A DNA stretch of 64,000 nucleotides from contig NZ_BJOV01000002.1 in NCBI RefSeq assembly GCF_009932475.1, positions 744,001-808,000 of the forward strand, written 5' to 3'. Positions within the stretch are counted from its first letter, which is position 1; each line of letters starts with the position of its first letter. The DNA is from Gordonia spumicola. GTDB lineage: Bacteria; Actinomycetota; Actinomycetes; Mycobacteriales; Mycobacteriaceae. Below the pieces are notes generated by a model, which saw only the letters and a program-made list of their open reading frames with translations, was not told the origin of the DNA and did not search any database. This document shows, piece after piece, positions 16,984 through 25,898 of this stretch. A program made the position numbers and the translations under genes.

Positions 16984-17556
16984 TCAGTGCAGGTCGTGGC
17001 GCATGATCACTCGCGGGAATCCGCCGGACAGGGACGACGTGGCTCCCGCGTAGGAGAACCCGGCCTTCTCGAACATGGCACGGGAACCGACGAAGGCCAT
17101 GGTCAGGTCGATCCGGTCGTCGCCGTTGTCGGACGGATAGCCCTCAAGGACCGGAGCTCCGTGCGATCGCGCGAAGTCGACGGCGCCGTCGAGCAATGAC
17201 GCCGTGATGCCCTTGCCTCGATGACCGGGCCGCACCCGCAGGCACCACACGGACCAGACGGGCAGGTCGTCGAGGTGCGGGATCTTCGTCGACCGAGCGA
17301 ACGACGTCTCCGAACGCGGGGCGACGCCCGCCCAGCCGACCACCTCGTCACCGTCGAACGCCAGCACTCCGGGGGCGATCTCCGACTCGCACAGGCCGCG
17401 GACGTAGTCGCCGCGAGCGGGGCCGACCAACGAGCGGTTCTGCTTGGCCGGGAGCCGATGGCTGAGGCAGAAGCAGACGCTCGCATCGGGCCGCTTGGGC
17501 CCGATCATCGTCCGCACGGCCTCGAAGTCGTGGGCCGCGCGGACGACGACCGTCAT
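16984..17556 (-). CDS. GNAT family N-acetyltransferase
   Basis: A 190-residue acetyltransferase. After a Cys-containing N-terminal block (ASVCFCLSHRLPAKQNR) it has the GNAT acetyl-CoA motif CLRVRPGHRGKGITASLLDG. The C-terminal FVGSRAMFEKAGFSYAG is also typical of the fold. The substrate is unknown. It starts two bases after the TerD stop and is probably the last gene read from the Ter/GTPase block. Its relatives also occur alone, so co-transcription does not prove a shared task. Confidence 0.85.
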   Translation of the reverse strand: MTVVVRAAHDFEAVRTMIGPKRPDASVCFCLSHRLPAKQNRSLVGPARGDYVRGLCESEIAPGVLAFDGDEVVGWAGVAPRSETSFARSTKIPHLDDLPVWSVWCLRVRPGHRGKGITASLLDGAVDFARSHGAPVLEGYPSDNGDDRIDLTMAFVGSRAMFEKAGFSYAGATSSLSGGFPRVIMRHDLH

Positions 17557-17558
17557 GG

Positions 17559-18134
17559 TCAGACGTTGACGCCGTAGTCGCGGGCGATGCCCGCGAGACC
17601 GGACGCGTAGCCCTGGCCGATGGCCCGGAACTTCCATTCGCCGTTGTAGCGGTACAGCTCGCCGAAGCTCATCGCCGTCTCCGACGACGCGTCCTCGGTC
17701 AGGTCGTATCGGGCGATCTCGGAGCCGTTGGCGCGGTTCACGACGCGGATGAACGCGTTGCGGACCTGACCGAACGACTGCCCGCGGGCGACGGCGTCGT
17801 GGATCGACACCGGGAAGACGATGCTCTGGATCTCCGGCGGAACGCCCGCGAGGTCGACGTTGATCGACTCGTCGTCGCCGTCGCCCTCACCGGTCAGGTT
17901 GTCGCCGGTGTGCTCGATGGAGCCGTCCGGCGAGCGGAGGTTGTTGTAGAAGATGAAATGCTGGTCCGACAGGACCTTGCCGTTCGACCCGAGGGCCAGC
18001 GCACTGCCGTCGAGGTCGAAGTCGGCGCCCGACGTGGTGCGGACATCCCAGCCGAGACCGATGGTCACCGCGGTGAGGCCGGGGGCCTCCTTGGCGAGGG
18101 AGACGTTTCCGCCCTTGGCGAGGCTCACGCTCAT
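17559..18134 (-). CDS. TerD family calcium-binding stress protein
   Basis: A 191-residue canonical TerD domain: [37 protein letters not shown], then [19 protein letters not shown]. The aspartates of these loops bind calcium in studied TerD proteins. TerD proteins act in tellurite/phage/stress resistance, probably as metal-sensing scaffolds near the membrane. By eye it is over 80% identical to the TerD at 45241-45816 at the other end of the block, with no length difference. AAAGGGAA precedes the ATG. Confidence 0.93.
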   Translation of the reverse strand: MSVSLAKGGNVSLAKEAPGLTAVTIGLGWDVRTTSGADFDLDGSALALGSNGKVLSDQHFIFYNNLRSPDGSIEHTGDNLTGEGDGDDESINVDLAGVPPEIQSIVFPVSIHDAVARGQSFGQVRNAFIRVVNRANGSEIARYDLTEDASSETAMSFGELYRYNGEWKFRAIGQGYASGLAGIARDYGVNV

Positions 18135-18234
18135 GAGATTGTTCCCTTTCGATTGGATGTGTCGATTCCAGACCACTTCATCACGGTCCGCTGATCAATG
18201 TCTGAGAAGTCATCCGGTCGATGCACGGCGCTCG

Positions 18235-18729
18235 TCACACATTGACGCCGAAACGTCGTGCGACAGACTGCAGATCAGGTTCGACGGAGGACATGGCGTC
18301 GAGGATCCACCGGTCACCGTCGCGCACGATCAGAGCGTAGACGAGAGCCCGCGCCGCGCCGTGCCGCTCCGCGATCTCGTAGAAGGCGATGGGGCCGAGC
18401 GCCTCGTCGTCGATTGCGAGCACGGCATCGCACAGGTCGCCGAAGGCGCCGTTCCCGTTGTAGACGGTCGCGAGCACCGCGATCGCCGTCGTCTCCGGAG
18501 GCAGGTGATCGAGGTTGATCGTCAGCGTCTCCTCGGTGACGCCGTCGGCGCCGCCGGAATGTTTGACGGCTCCGTTCGTCGACACCGGATTGTTGAAGAA
18601 GACGAAGTCGGAGTCGTTCGCCACCCGGCCCGACGTCAACACGAACGCGGCGAGGTCGAGGTCGAAGTCGTTGTTGGAGCCGCGGGAGTCCCAGAATGTC
18701 CGCACGGTGACGGTGGTGAGTGTGGTCAT
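18235..18729 (-). CDS. Short diverged TerD-like protein
   Basis: A 164-residue TerD-like domain lacking the usual N-terminal KGGNVSL strand. It keeps the calcium-loop region (RGSNNDFDLDLAAFVL), FVFFNNPVSTNGAVKHSGG and a C-terminal RRFGVNV that matches the canonical TerD terminus (DYGVNV). One acidic loop residue pattern is reduced, so calcium binding may be weaker. The ATG overlaps the stop of the GTPase gene by four bases, which makes it a fixed partner of the GTPase. Confidence 0.85.
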   Translation of the reverse strand: MTTLTTVTVRTFWDSRGSNNDFDLDLAAFVLTSGRVANDSDFVFFNNPVSTNGAVKHSGGADGVTEETLTINLDHLPPETTAIAVLATVYNGNGAFGDLCDAVLAIDDEALGPIAFYEIAERHGAARALVYALIVRDGDRWILDAMSSVEPDLQSVARRFGVNV

Positions 18730-19907
18730 CGGGGCGCCCACGCCGGGTCTTCGAGTGCTCCGGTGCCCGCGAGCAGCCAGCGCACCGGGTCGGCGCAGCG
18801 GAACGACGAGATGCCGTTGCGGTGCAGCTTCTCCCCCGTCGGCGACTCACCGAGCGCCGACACCACGAAGAACTGGTGCCGGTGCTCCTGCCCGTAGACG
18901 TTCCGGATGCGCCGCAGCTGCGGACCGGCCCCGAGCCGGTGCAGCAGGCTCTTGATCTCGGCGTCGACGAGCTGCCCGTCCGCGTGGTCGTACTGCCGGG
19001 AGACGAGTCCCGGATCGCGGTTGTACGCCGCGCCCGCATTGCCCATCGCCTGGCTCCACTTGCCGTTCTCGACCTCGGCGAGCTTCTGGAACGCGTCGAA
19101 CTTCGACAGGATCACCGCGATCGACGGTGTGCCCGCCCCGACGAGGTCGAGCACCGTTCGCAGCACCTCGCGGGGATCGCCGCCCAGCACCGGCGGGATG
19201 GGGATCATGTCCTGCAATTCGGCGGCGATCTCCGGGACGCGCAGCGGGTCGAACAGGAAGAACACCGAGTCGGCGCGCGAGAAGAAGTCGTGTACCGGGC
19301 CGGTCACGTTCTGCGGGTTCTCCAGGTCCTCGCCTGCGACGTCGCGGATCACCAGATACCGGGTCTGGCCGTTCCAGATGCCGATCGAGAAGATCAGCGG
19401 GTGATGCGCGTACGCGGTGGCGCTCGGCGTCGCCGCGATGATCCCCTGTTCCTCGTACAGCGGTTGCTCGTACTGGGTCCGGTATCGCTCTCGCGTCACC
19501 TGATCCGCCGGTTCGACGACCTCGTCGTACTGCTCGGCCAGCCGCTGCAACTGTTTGATGAGCACCGCGATGTACACGGTCTTGCCCGTCCACCGTGCCC
19601 CGGCCATCGCGATGCACGTCGCGTGTCCGGCCCGCCACTGCGGCAGCAGCACGTAGTGGCACGTCGGGCACACCTGATCGACGGACGACGGCGGCACATC
19701 GTCGGGCAGCGGAGACCAGTCCGGGCCCGCATTCGACGGCATGCGCGACGTATGGACCTCGCCCATCGTCACCGTGTGCCCGGTGTAGGCGGTGGCGGGC
19801 TCGTCCACGCTCACCGAGTCGGGAGCCTTCAGAGTCCACGCGTACACGTCCGGCGGCAGGACGTGGAAGCAGCGCGGGCACTTCGTCGAGTAGTCGGGCG
19901 TCGTCAT
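18726..19907 (-). CDS. TRAFAC-clade GTPase with N-terminal zinc ribbon
   Basis: A 393-residue protein. Two CxxC pairs (C10/C13 and C80/C83) form a likely zinc ribbon. The P-loop GARWTGKT is at residues 103-110, the switch-II motif DVAG at 189-192, and the guanine-specificity motif is SKFD (268-271) instead of NKxD. This looks like the TRAFAC-like GTPases (double-GTPase group) described from comparative genomics of NTP-dependent conflict systems. Those are paired with GAP1 proteins, as here at 20908-23496. It overlaps neighbours on both sides by four bases. The GTPase switch probably gates assembly of the cluster's complex. Confidence 0.8.
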   Translation of the reverse strand: MTTPDYSTKCPRCFHVLPPDVYAWTLKAPDSVSVDEPATAYTGHTVTMGEVHTSRMPSNAGPDWSPLPDDVPPSSVDQVCPTCHYVLLPQWRAGHATCIAMAGARWTGKTVYIAVLIKQLQRLAEQYDEVVEPADQVTRERYRTQYEQPLYEEQGIIAATPSATAYAHHPLIFSIGIWNGQTRYLVIRDVAGEDLENPQNVTGPVHDFFSRADSVFFLFDPLRVPEIAAELQDMIPIPPVLGGDPREVLRTVLDLVGAGTPSIAVILSKFDAFQKLAEVENGKWSQAMGNAGAAYNRDPGLVSRQYDHADGQLVDAEIKSLLHRLGAGPQLRRIRNVYGQEHRHQFFVVSALGESPTGEKLHRNGISSFRCADPVRWLLAGTGALEDPAWAPR

Positions 19908-20893
19908 GCGAGTAGGCCCCTCTCTCTGACCGATCGGAGAAGGTCGGCGACGATCGCGGTGATCGCCGACGCGTCTCCCGCGAGACGTTCCTGAGCATCG
20001 TCGCCCCGGAGCAGACAGACGGCGGTAGCCGGAGCCGTGACAGCGCCGGTCGCGACCGTCAAGCCGACGACGTGACTGTTCGGCGTCGGCACGGCGGGGA
20101 CCGGTCCGTCGGTGATGACGACGGTCAGCGTGGGACCGGAGACGGGCGTCGCCAGGCCGGGCACGAGGTCGGCGGCCAGTCCGAGACCGGTGGCAGGCGG
20201 ATCGCCAGCCCGCGTGCCGAAGTCGGCGAGTCCGACGCGGACGAAGTCGGTGGCGGCGGGCCCGGTGGCGAGCCAGTCGACGGTTGTCTGTCCGCTGATC
20301 ACGGCGGTGACGCCCGCGACGATGTCGGCGCAGGCCGCGACCGCGCGCTGCGCGAACGCCGGAGCCATCGACGTCGACAGGTCGACGATGCACCGCACAC
20401 CCATCTCGCTCGACGCCCGCACGTGGTCGACGCCGAGCACACCGCGCGTCGCGATCCGGGCCGCGTGGGCGACCGGCGGCAGCGGCACGTCCTCCACGTC
20501 GAGCAGGGTGGTGATCTGCAAGCTGCCGTCGGGCTGCGGCGCAACCGTCGCCAGGTCGACGAACGCCAGTCCCGACACGTCGCGGGGGGCGAGCGACGCG
20601 GTGTCGCCGCCGCGGCCCAGCGCGCCCTCCGGTGTCATCGACAGATGCAGGATGGTGTTGGGCGCGAACCGTTCCAGACCCGCGGCGGGGAGGGCGCCGA
20701 TCGTCGTCATCTCGGTGATCGACGGCAGGATCACCATGTGGGGGCCGTTCGGCACCGACGGCACCGCGGCTCCGCTCTCCGACCGCGTCGTCACCCGGGC
20801 GCGGACCCCGGCGTCCGACGTGGTCAGGGTGACGGCGAGGGGGCCGCGCGGAAGCCGGGCGGTGTTGCTGCTGTCGAGCACGTACGTAGCCAC
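19904..20893 (-). CDS. Cytoplasmic VWA-like protein of the GTPase module
   Basis: A 329-residue protein from GTG 20893, placed after GAGAGGAGAAGCAATC. Residues 1-165 are a beta-rich domain of unknown type. From about residue 167 a von Willebrand A fold begins: CIVDLSTSM supplies the DxSxS metal-binding (MIDAS) motif and LTVVITDGPVPAVPT the second Asp strand. There is no signal peptide or TM. A C-terminal helix ends RSVRERGLLA. It sits between the GAP1-type gene (14 bases upstream) and the GTPase (4-base overlap), so it is probably a metal-dependent adaptor in the same complex. Confidence 0.75.
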   Translation of the reverse strand: MATYVLDSSNTARLPRGPLAVTLTTSDAGVRARVTTRSESGAAVPSVPNGPHMVILPSITEMTTIGALPAAGLERFAPNTILHLSMTPEGALGRGGDTASLAPRDVSGLAFVDLATVAPQPDGSLQITTLLDVEDVPLPPVAHAARIATRGVLGVDHVRASSEMGVRCIVDLSTSMAPAFAQRAVAACADIVAGVTAVISGQTTVDWLATGPAATDFVRVGLADFGTRAGDPPATGLGLAADLVPGLATPVSGPTLTVVITDGPVPAVPTPNSHVVGLTVATGAVTAPATAVCLLRGDDAQERLAGDASAITAIVADLLRSVRERGLLA

Positions 20894-20907
20894 GATTGCT
20901 TCTCCTC

Positions 20908-23496
20908 TCAGGAGCGGTTCATGCGACGCTGATGCACGTCGGCTTCGGGGATGGTGGAACGGAGCCAATCGGTTCCGGCCCGCTTGTAGCCCGCGAAGAA
21001 CGCCTCGGCGTCGGCGGCGGGCCGACGGACCAGGATCGGCCAGCACGCATCGCGGAGTTCGTCGGTGTTCCGTGGCCCGGGATAGGTGCGTCGCAGCTGG
21101 TCGAGCGCGCGGCGAGCGATCTCCGCATCACCGTCGGGCTGGGTGTTGGCGCGTTCGGCGTCGAAGGCGCCGAGGAATGCGCGAGCGGCGGTCCACTCGG
21201 GTGAGATGACCTTTCCGTCGACGAGTCGTGTCAGGTGTGCGGCGACGTTGCTCTCCCTGCCGGTGTTCTGGGCGTACAACCGGCGGGTGATCTCGTCGTA
21301 TGCGCGCGACCACGGCTCGTCCGTGGCCCTCTTCACGAGCAGCACGGCGTCGAGAAACTCCGCGACGTCGGGTGCGAACGGCGAGTTCGACGTCGACGCC
21401 AGCGTCAGCGCCGCCGTCACGAGCCGGAACAGTTCGGTGCGGTCGGGCAGCGGAACGTATCCGGCGATCATCAAGCGCAACGCCGCGGCGGCCGCGACGT
21501 CCGCGGGGGTCCCGCCTTGCCGGGGATCGGCGAGAGTCTGGAGCAGGCCGATGTCGGCGGGGTCGTAGAACACCGCGCGATGCAGTAGGTCGCCCGCTAT
21601 GCGGCCGGGGGCCTGCGCCGTCCACCGGGACAGTTCGACGCCGACGGTCGGGACCGCCGCCAGTATGTCGCGGGTCAGGTCTTGGCAGTCGGGGTCGGAC
21701 AGGTACTCGCGGGGAGCGGCGAGCGCGGCGTCGATCGCATCCCTGGCGACATCCTCTCGAACGGCGACAGGACCCACGAGATTGTTGGCCTGAAGAAAGG
21801 TCAATCCCGCGAACGGAAGAACTGCGAGGTCTTCGCGCGTGGGCTCGGGCGGGAGCAGTGGGCGATTCGGGCCTGGCACTGGGACGCTGAAGAGTTCCCA
21901 GTACGGGGCCGGCACCGTTCGACGGACGGACGGAGCGGCCGCGAGTCGCGGACGAAGCAGTTCCGCGTAGATTGCGGAGTTGACTTCGTAGACACTCGTG
22001 TTCGCCGGCCAGCTCCCACCGCCGAAACCGGAGATCGACAGGCTCGCTGAGATCGGACGGAACAGGTCGAGAAGTGCGGCGAGCTGTCGTTCGAGGATCA
22101 GTCGGCGCGCGATCTCGACAAGGATCAGTACGGAAGGGGTCCCACCGGCGGGATCGGCGGTGAGCTCCGGAGCGAGCTTGTCGATCGTGCCCGTGAGACC
22201 GTCGCGCACCGAGTCGATGTCCACCGCGTGGATCTTCGGAATCGAGGCGAGCGGTGTTGTGCGCCAGCTCCCGTCGCCGAGCGCGGTGGTGAGGAAGGCA
22301 TCGGCGAGGTCGGCGGTGGGACGGCCCGCGTCGTGGGCGCGCTGCAGCAGTCCGAGGCAGGCCTGGGCCGTCATCGGATTGCGCCGGAGGGCTTCGGTGA
22401 TGAGCGGGCCGGTGTGGGGGTCGTCCATCGCCGACGGCGGGAACTCGGAGCCTATGACCTTCTCGGCCTCGCGGGCGAACTCGACCATGTCGGGGTCGTC
22501 CATCTCAGTGAGGACGACCGAGAATCCGACCGCGAGCAGCCACGACGCCGACGGCGACTCCGCGTGGAATCGTCCATCGACCTCGTCCTGGCTGCGCAGG
22601 ACCTCGGATGCGATGCTCGGGTCGAACAGCACGCCTTCGAGCAGGGACGAGACCTGGGTGGCGGGGACGACGCCGCCGGACACCCGGTGCTCGCCGCCGG
22701 GCATGGCGAGGCCGCCGGAATCGTCGGGCGAGAGGACAACCGCGCCGGACACGCCGCCGTCGAGGACCTCCGACGCGGGGACCGCGATGAGGTCGACGCC
22801 GTTCGCGACGTCGAGGACCGCCCGCTCGAGACGATCGTGCGTCGACCACGACAGCCGGTGCGCGATGGACCGCGGCAGGAAGTGGCTCACCGCGGAGATC
22901 CAGTCGACGGCCTGGTCGTGGTCGTCTGCGCGCAGGACGACGGCCGGACCGCCGTCGAGGCGGGCGAGGACGGCGTCCATCAGGACCCGGAACACCGCCT
23001 GACGTTCCATCGACGCGATGACAAAACGGATGGCCGACGACGTGTCGATCGCCGGATTCGGTGGCGGGATGTCCGCGGGCAGCGATGACGCCGCGACGAC
23101 GTCCGGCCCGTACGGGCGGAGCCAGCCGCTCGACCGCCACAACGCGATCGGCCGGTGCTCCCCCGGCTCGGGGGTCCCACGGTCGAGGACCACGTGTGCG
23201 AACACGTTGCCGGGCCGACCGGAACCGTCCCGCCCGGCCTCGACGGTGTGCCACATGGCGGACGACCCGTCGGGCAGTCGTTCCCGGGCCAGGCGCGCCG
23301 GGCGGGACGCCAGGTCGTCGCCCGATGGGAAGTCGGGCAGGCGCGGTTCGAGGTCGAACGAGGTGACGACTCGATTGACGAGCGTCTCCTGTTCGGCGTG
23401 CGTCGGCATGCCCGAGACGTCTTTCACCTGCCAGCCGCCGCGGCCCGAACCGTTGTCGTACGAGGTGTACGTGAGCTGAGCGAAGCGACGACTCAT
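20908..23496 (-). CDS. GAP1-type GTPase-associated protein
   Basis: An 862-residue soluble protein. Its N-terminus (RRFAQLTYTSYDNGSGRGGW, then QVKDVSGMP) and following FAHVVLDRGTPEPGEHRPIA match the GAP1-N domain of GTPase-associated protein 1. That family was described beside TRAFAC-type GTPases in predicted conflict systems. The remaining 600 residues are mostly helical and correspond to GAP1 middle and C-terminal regions. It overlaps the FN3-like gene upstream (ATGA). The likely role is to bind and regulate the GTPase at 18726-19907; the activity itself is not shown. Confidence 0.75.
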   Translation of the reverse strand: MSRRFAQLTYTSYDNGSGRGGWQVKDVSGMPTHAEQETLVNRVVTSFDLEPRLPDFPSGDDLASRPARLARERLPDGSSAMWHTVEAGRDGSGRPGNVFAHVVLDRGTPEPGEHRPIALWRSSGWLRPYGPDVVAASSLPADIPPPNPAIDTSSAIRFVIASMERQAVFRVLMDAVLARLDGGPAVVLRADDHDQAVDWISAVSHFLPRSIAHRLSWSTHDRLERAVLDVANGVDLIAVPASEVLDGGVSGAVVLSPDDSGGLAMPGGEHRVSGGVVPATQVSSLLEGVLFDPSIASEVLRSQDEVDGRFHAESPSASWLLAVGFSVVLTEMDDPDMVEFAREAEKVIGSEFPPSAMDDPHTGPLITEALRRNPMTAQACLGLLQRAHDAGRPTADLADAFLTTALGDGSWRTTPLASIPKIHAVDIDSVRDGLTGTIDKLAPELTADPAGGTPSVLILVEIARRLILERQLAALLDLFRPISASLSISGFGGGSWPANTSVYEVNSAIYAELLRPRLAAAPSVRRTVPAPYWELFSVPVPGPNRPLLPPEPTREDLAVLPFAGLTFLQANNLVGPVAVREDVARDAIDAALAAPREYLSDPDCQDLTRDILAAVPTVGVELSRWTAQAPGRIAGDLLHRAVFYDPADIGLLQTLADPRQGGTPADVAAAAALRLMIAGYVPLPDRTELFRLVTAALTLASTSNSPFAPDVAEFLDAVLLVKRATDEPWSRAYDEITRRLYAQNTGRESNVAAHLTRLVDGKVISPEWTAARAFLGAFDAERANTQPDGDAEIARRALDQLRRTYPGPRNTDELRDACWPILVRRPAADAEAFFAGYKRAGTDWLRSTIPEADVHQRRMNRS

Positions 23497-25898
23497 CGAA
23501 TCCTCGGCATTCCCGGAACATCCGGCGGCAGCAGTTGCAGCTGGTCGATCGGCGGGTCCTGCAGCGCGTAGCGAGCGGGCTCGTCGGCGCGCGAGTAGAC
23601 GAACACCCGCACGTGGCCGACGAGGTTCGTCAGGTCGAGCGTGTAACCGGTGGGAATCGGGTGCGTCGACGAGCGGATCTGCCCGAACGTCGCATGCGGG
23701 ATCTGCTGCCGGTTGGGTGCGGTGAACTGCAGGTGCTGGCCGTCCTTCGCGTCCAACGGCAGGCGCTCGGGATTGAACACGGCGACCAGCGGCGGCGGAC
23801 CGTCGATCACCGTCGGCGCGGCGAGCGACAGGTTCACCACCCGCCGCACCTGCGGCGGCTGCGGAACGCCGGGATCGGGCTGCTGGCCGAACTGCGTAAG
23901 CGAATAGCTCATCCGCCGCAGGCCGCGATAGGTCAGCGTGGTGATCTCCCCGCGCAGTTGACGGCCGTCGGAGTACGCGATCGGCACCACGCACACCACG
24001 CAGCCCTCGGCTTGCAGCGGGCGGCGGAGGATGATCGAACCGTCGCGGTGATACTCCGTCTGGCTGGCCTCGTCGATCGGCGTGCCCTGGCAGATCTCGT
24101 CTGGCGTCATCGGCTCCACACCGACATGCACCTGGACCGACGACGCCCCCTGCGGCCAGCCGAAGACCACCAGCTGGGTGTCGAGGCGTTCCACGATCCG
24201 CGGTTCGACCACGGCCGGGATCGGCCTGGTGAACACCTCCGTGCGACCGACCCGCACTCGGCCGTTGAACGACGTGACCGGCGTCAGGTACGCGCGGTCC
24301 CAGTCGCTCGGCCAGCGCATTCCGACGATTTGCGCGCGACCGTCCGCCGCCGCCCGGATCGGGTCCTTGACCTGGTTGGCTCCGGTCAGGCCCGCGTACT
24401 CGAGCGCGGACGCGTCCAGGTCTTCGAGGTCGAGACCGGCCTGCGGGGCCGCCCTGGTGAGGAACACGTCCACCCTCTGTCCGGTGCTCGGAGCCGTCCA
24501 CACGACGTCGAACCGGTCGGGCGCCGTCGATTCGGCCCGCAGGTCGTGGACCGGCGTCAGCTTCACCGACACGAGCACGTCGCGCTGCACGAAGGGCGAG
24601 AGGCGGCCGTTCTCCTTCACCTCGACCTCGGCGCAGACTCGGTAGAGGAACCGTCGACCGCGGACCGCGGTGTCGTCGACGAAGCCCGTCAGGTTCGAGT
24701 CGCCGTCGGCGATCGGCGTCTCCCCGTGATGACCGTCGTCGAGCGACCGGCGGGTGACGCGGACGCATCGAGTGCCCGGACGCGCCGACCACCGGCCGAT
24801 GATCCGGCCCTCCTCCTCGAACAGCTCGAAGTCGTCGACCGGGCTGATCGCCTCACCGGACGCCAACCGGATCGGCTGGGCGCGGCGGGCCTCGGTCTCG
24901 TCTCGGCCCACATGCGCCCACACCTGGTAGTAGCGGACGGCGCTTGTCAGGAAGCGGGTGTCGACGAACGACGTCGTGCCGTCGGCGGCGAGCAGATCGC
25001 CAGCCTCCGGCTTGTAGGGATCGACGTCGTCGCCCGAGACGAGCCGGTAGATCACCGTCTGGCCCGGCACGTCGGGCGTGAACGGCTCCCAGCTGAGGTC
25101 GGTCGACGTCGCCGTCTGCTCGATGCGGATCGGGTTGTCCCGGTGGGAGTCCAGTCCGAACGCGTATTCGGCGAAGTCGGCATGCGTGAGTGTCGGGCCC
25201 GCCGGTGCGGGCGGCGGCACGGGAGCGGTCGTCAGCACCGGAGCCGCGGGTGCGGGCGCCTCGACGGCAGTCGGCCGAGGGGCCACCGGCACGGGCTGGT
25301 CGGCGGGCGCCGCATGACGCGGCACACGAACCGGTTCCGGCGCGGGCGTCGTCTCGCTCACCGGCGCGAATTCGGCGATGACGGCGGCGATGGCGCCTGC
25401 CAGCTCCGACGCCGGGCCGATGAGGGCGCTCGCGATCTCCGATTCGCTGGTGCGGTTGAACTTCACCAGATTGCGGAGGGTGATGTCGCGGATCGACTCG
25501 GCACCCGCCACGCCGAGCGACATCTGCTCGGTGCGCCACGCGATCAATGCCTCCACCGCGAGCGGACGCCAGGCCTCCGGGTCGACAGGCTCGGGGTCGG
25601 GGTCGGGGTCCACGATCGGCGTGGGTTCGGGCGATGGGGTCGGGTCCGGTGCGGCCTCCGTCAGCGCCCGGCGGGTGCCCGTCGGTGTCAATGCGACGGC
25701 GGCCTCCGGAAGCACACCGCGTTCTACTTGCTCGATGAGCCTGGTCATCTCGGCGAACCACACGACTTCGAACCGGCCGTCGGGAGTCCAGCCGCGCGGG
25801 TCGACGCGGAAGTCGTCCACCCGTTCCGGTGCCGGGGCGGGGAGATCGGCGGCCGCCAGCGACCGGATCAGCCTGTCGACGGTGTCGGACGCGGTCAT
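23493..25898 (-). CDS. Multi-domain FN3-like protein of the GTPase/tubulin module
   Basis: An 801-residue protein. An N-terminal helical part of about 195 residues contains a DPDPDPEP stretch. An Ala/Pro linker follows (about residues 195-245). Then come several fibronectin-III-like beta domains with signatures such as TDLSWEPFTPDVPGQTVIYR, RYYQVWAHVG and FDVVWTAPSTGQRVDVFLTR. There is no signal peptide or TM, so these are cytoplasmic FN3-like folds, which suits a scaffold. It shares one base with the upstream gene (TGATG) and four with the GAP1 gene. No catalytic motif is seen. Confidence 0.65.
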   Translation of the reverse strand: MTASDTVDRLIRSLAAADLPAPAPERVDDFRVDPRGWTPDGRFEVVWFAEMTRLIEQVERGVLPEAAVALTPTGTRRALTEAAPDPTPSPEPTPIVDPDPDPEPVDPEAWRPLAVEALIAWRTEQMSLGVAGAESIRDITLRNLVKFNRTSESEIASALIGPASELAGAIAAVIAEFAPVSETTPAPEPVRVPRHAAPADQPVPVAPRPTAVEAPAPAAPVLTTAPVPPPAPAGPTLTHADFAEYAFGLDSHRDNPIRIEQTATSTDLSWEPFTPDVPGQTVIYRLVSGDDVDPYKPEAGDLLAADGTTSFVDTRFLTSAVRYYQVWAHVGRDETEARRAQPIRLASGEAISPVDDFELFEEEGRIIGRWSARPGTRCVRVTRRSLDDGHHGETPIADGDSNLTGFVDDTAVRGRRFLYRVCAEVEVKENGRLSPFVQRDVLVSVKLTPVHDLRAESTAPDRFDVVWTAPSTGQRVDVFLTRAAPQAGLDLEDLDASALEYAGLTGANQVKDPIRAAADGRAQIVGMRWPSDWDRAYLTPVTSFNGRVRVGRTEVFTRPIPAVVEPRIVERLDTQLVVFGWPQGASSVQVHVGVEPMTPDEICQGTPIDEASQTEYHRDGSIILRRPLQAEGCVVCVVPIAYSDGRQLRGEITTLTYRGLRRMSYSLTQFGQQPDPGVPQPPQVRRVVNLSLAAPTVIDGPPPLVAVFNPERLPLDAKDGQHLQFTAPNRQQIPHATFGQIRSSTHPIPTGYTLDLTNLVGHVRVFVYSRADEPARYALQDPPIDQLQLLPPDVPGMPRIR

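Noticed and set aside
23497-24792. N-terminal extension of the GAP1 protein to 1294 residues
   Set aside because: The extension lies over the FN3-like gene in another frame and is Arg-rich; MSRRFAQLTYTSYDN is the family start.
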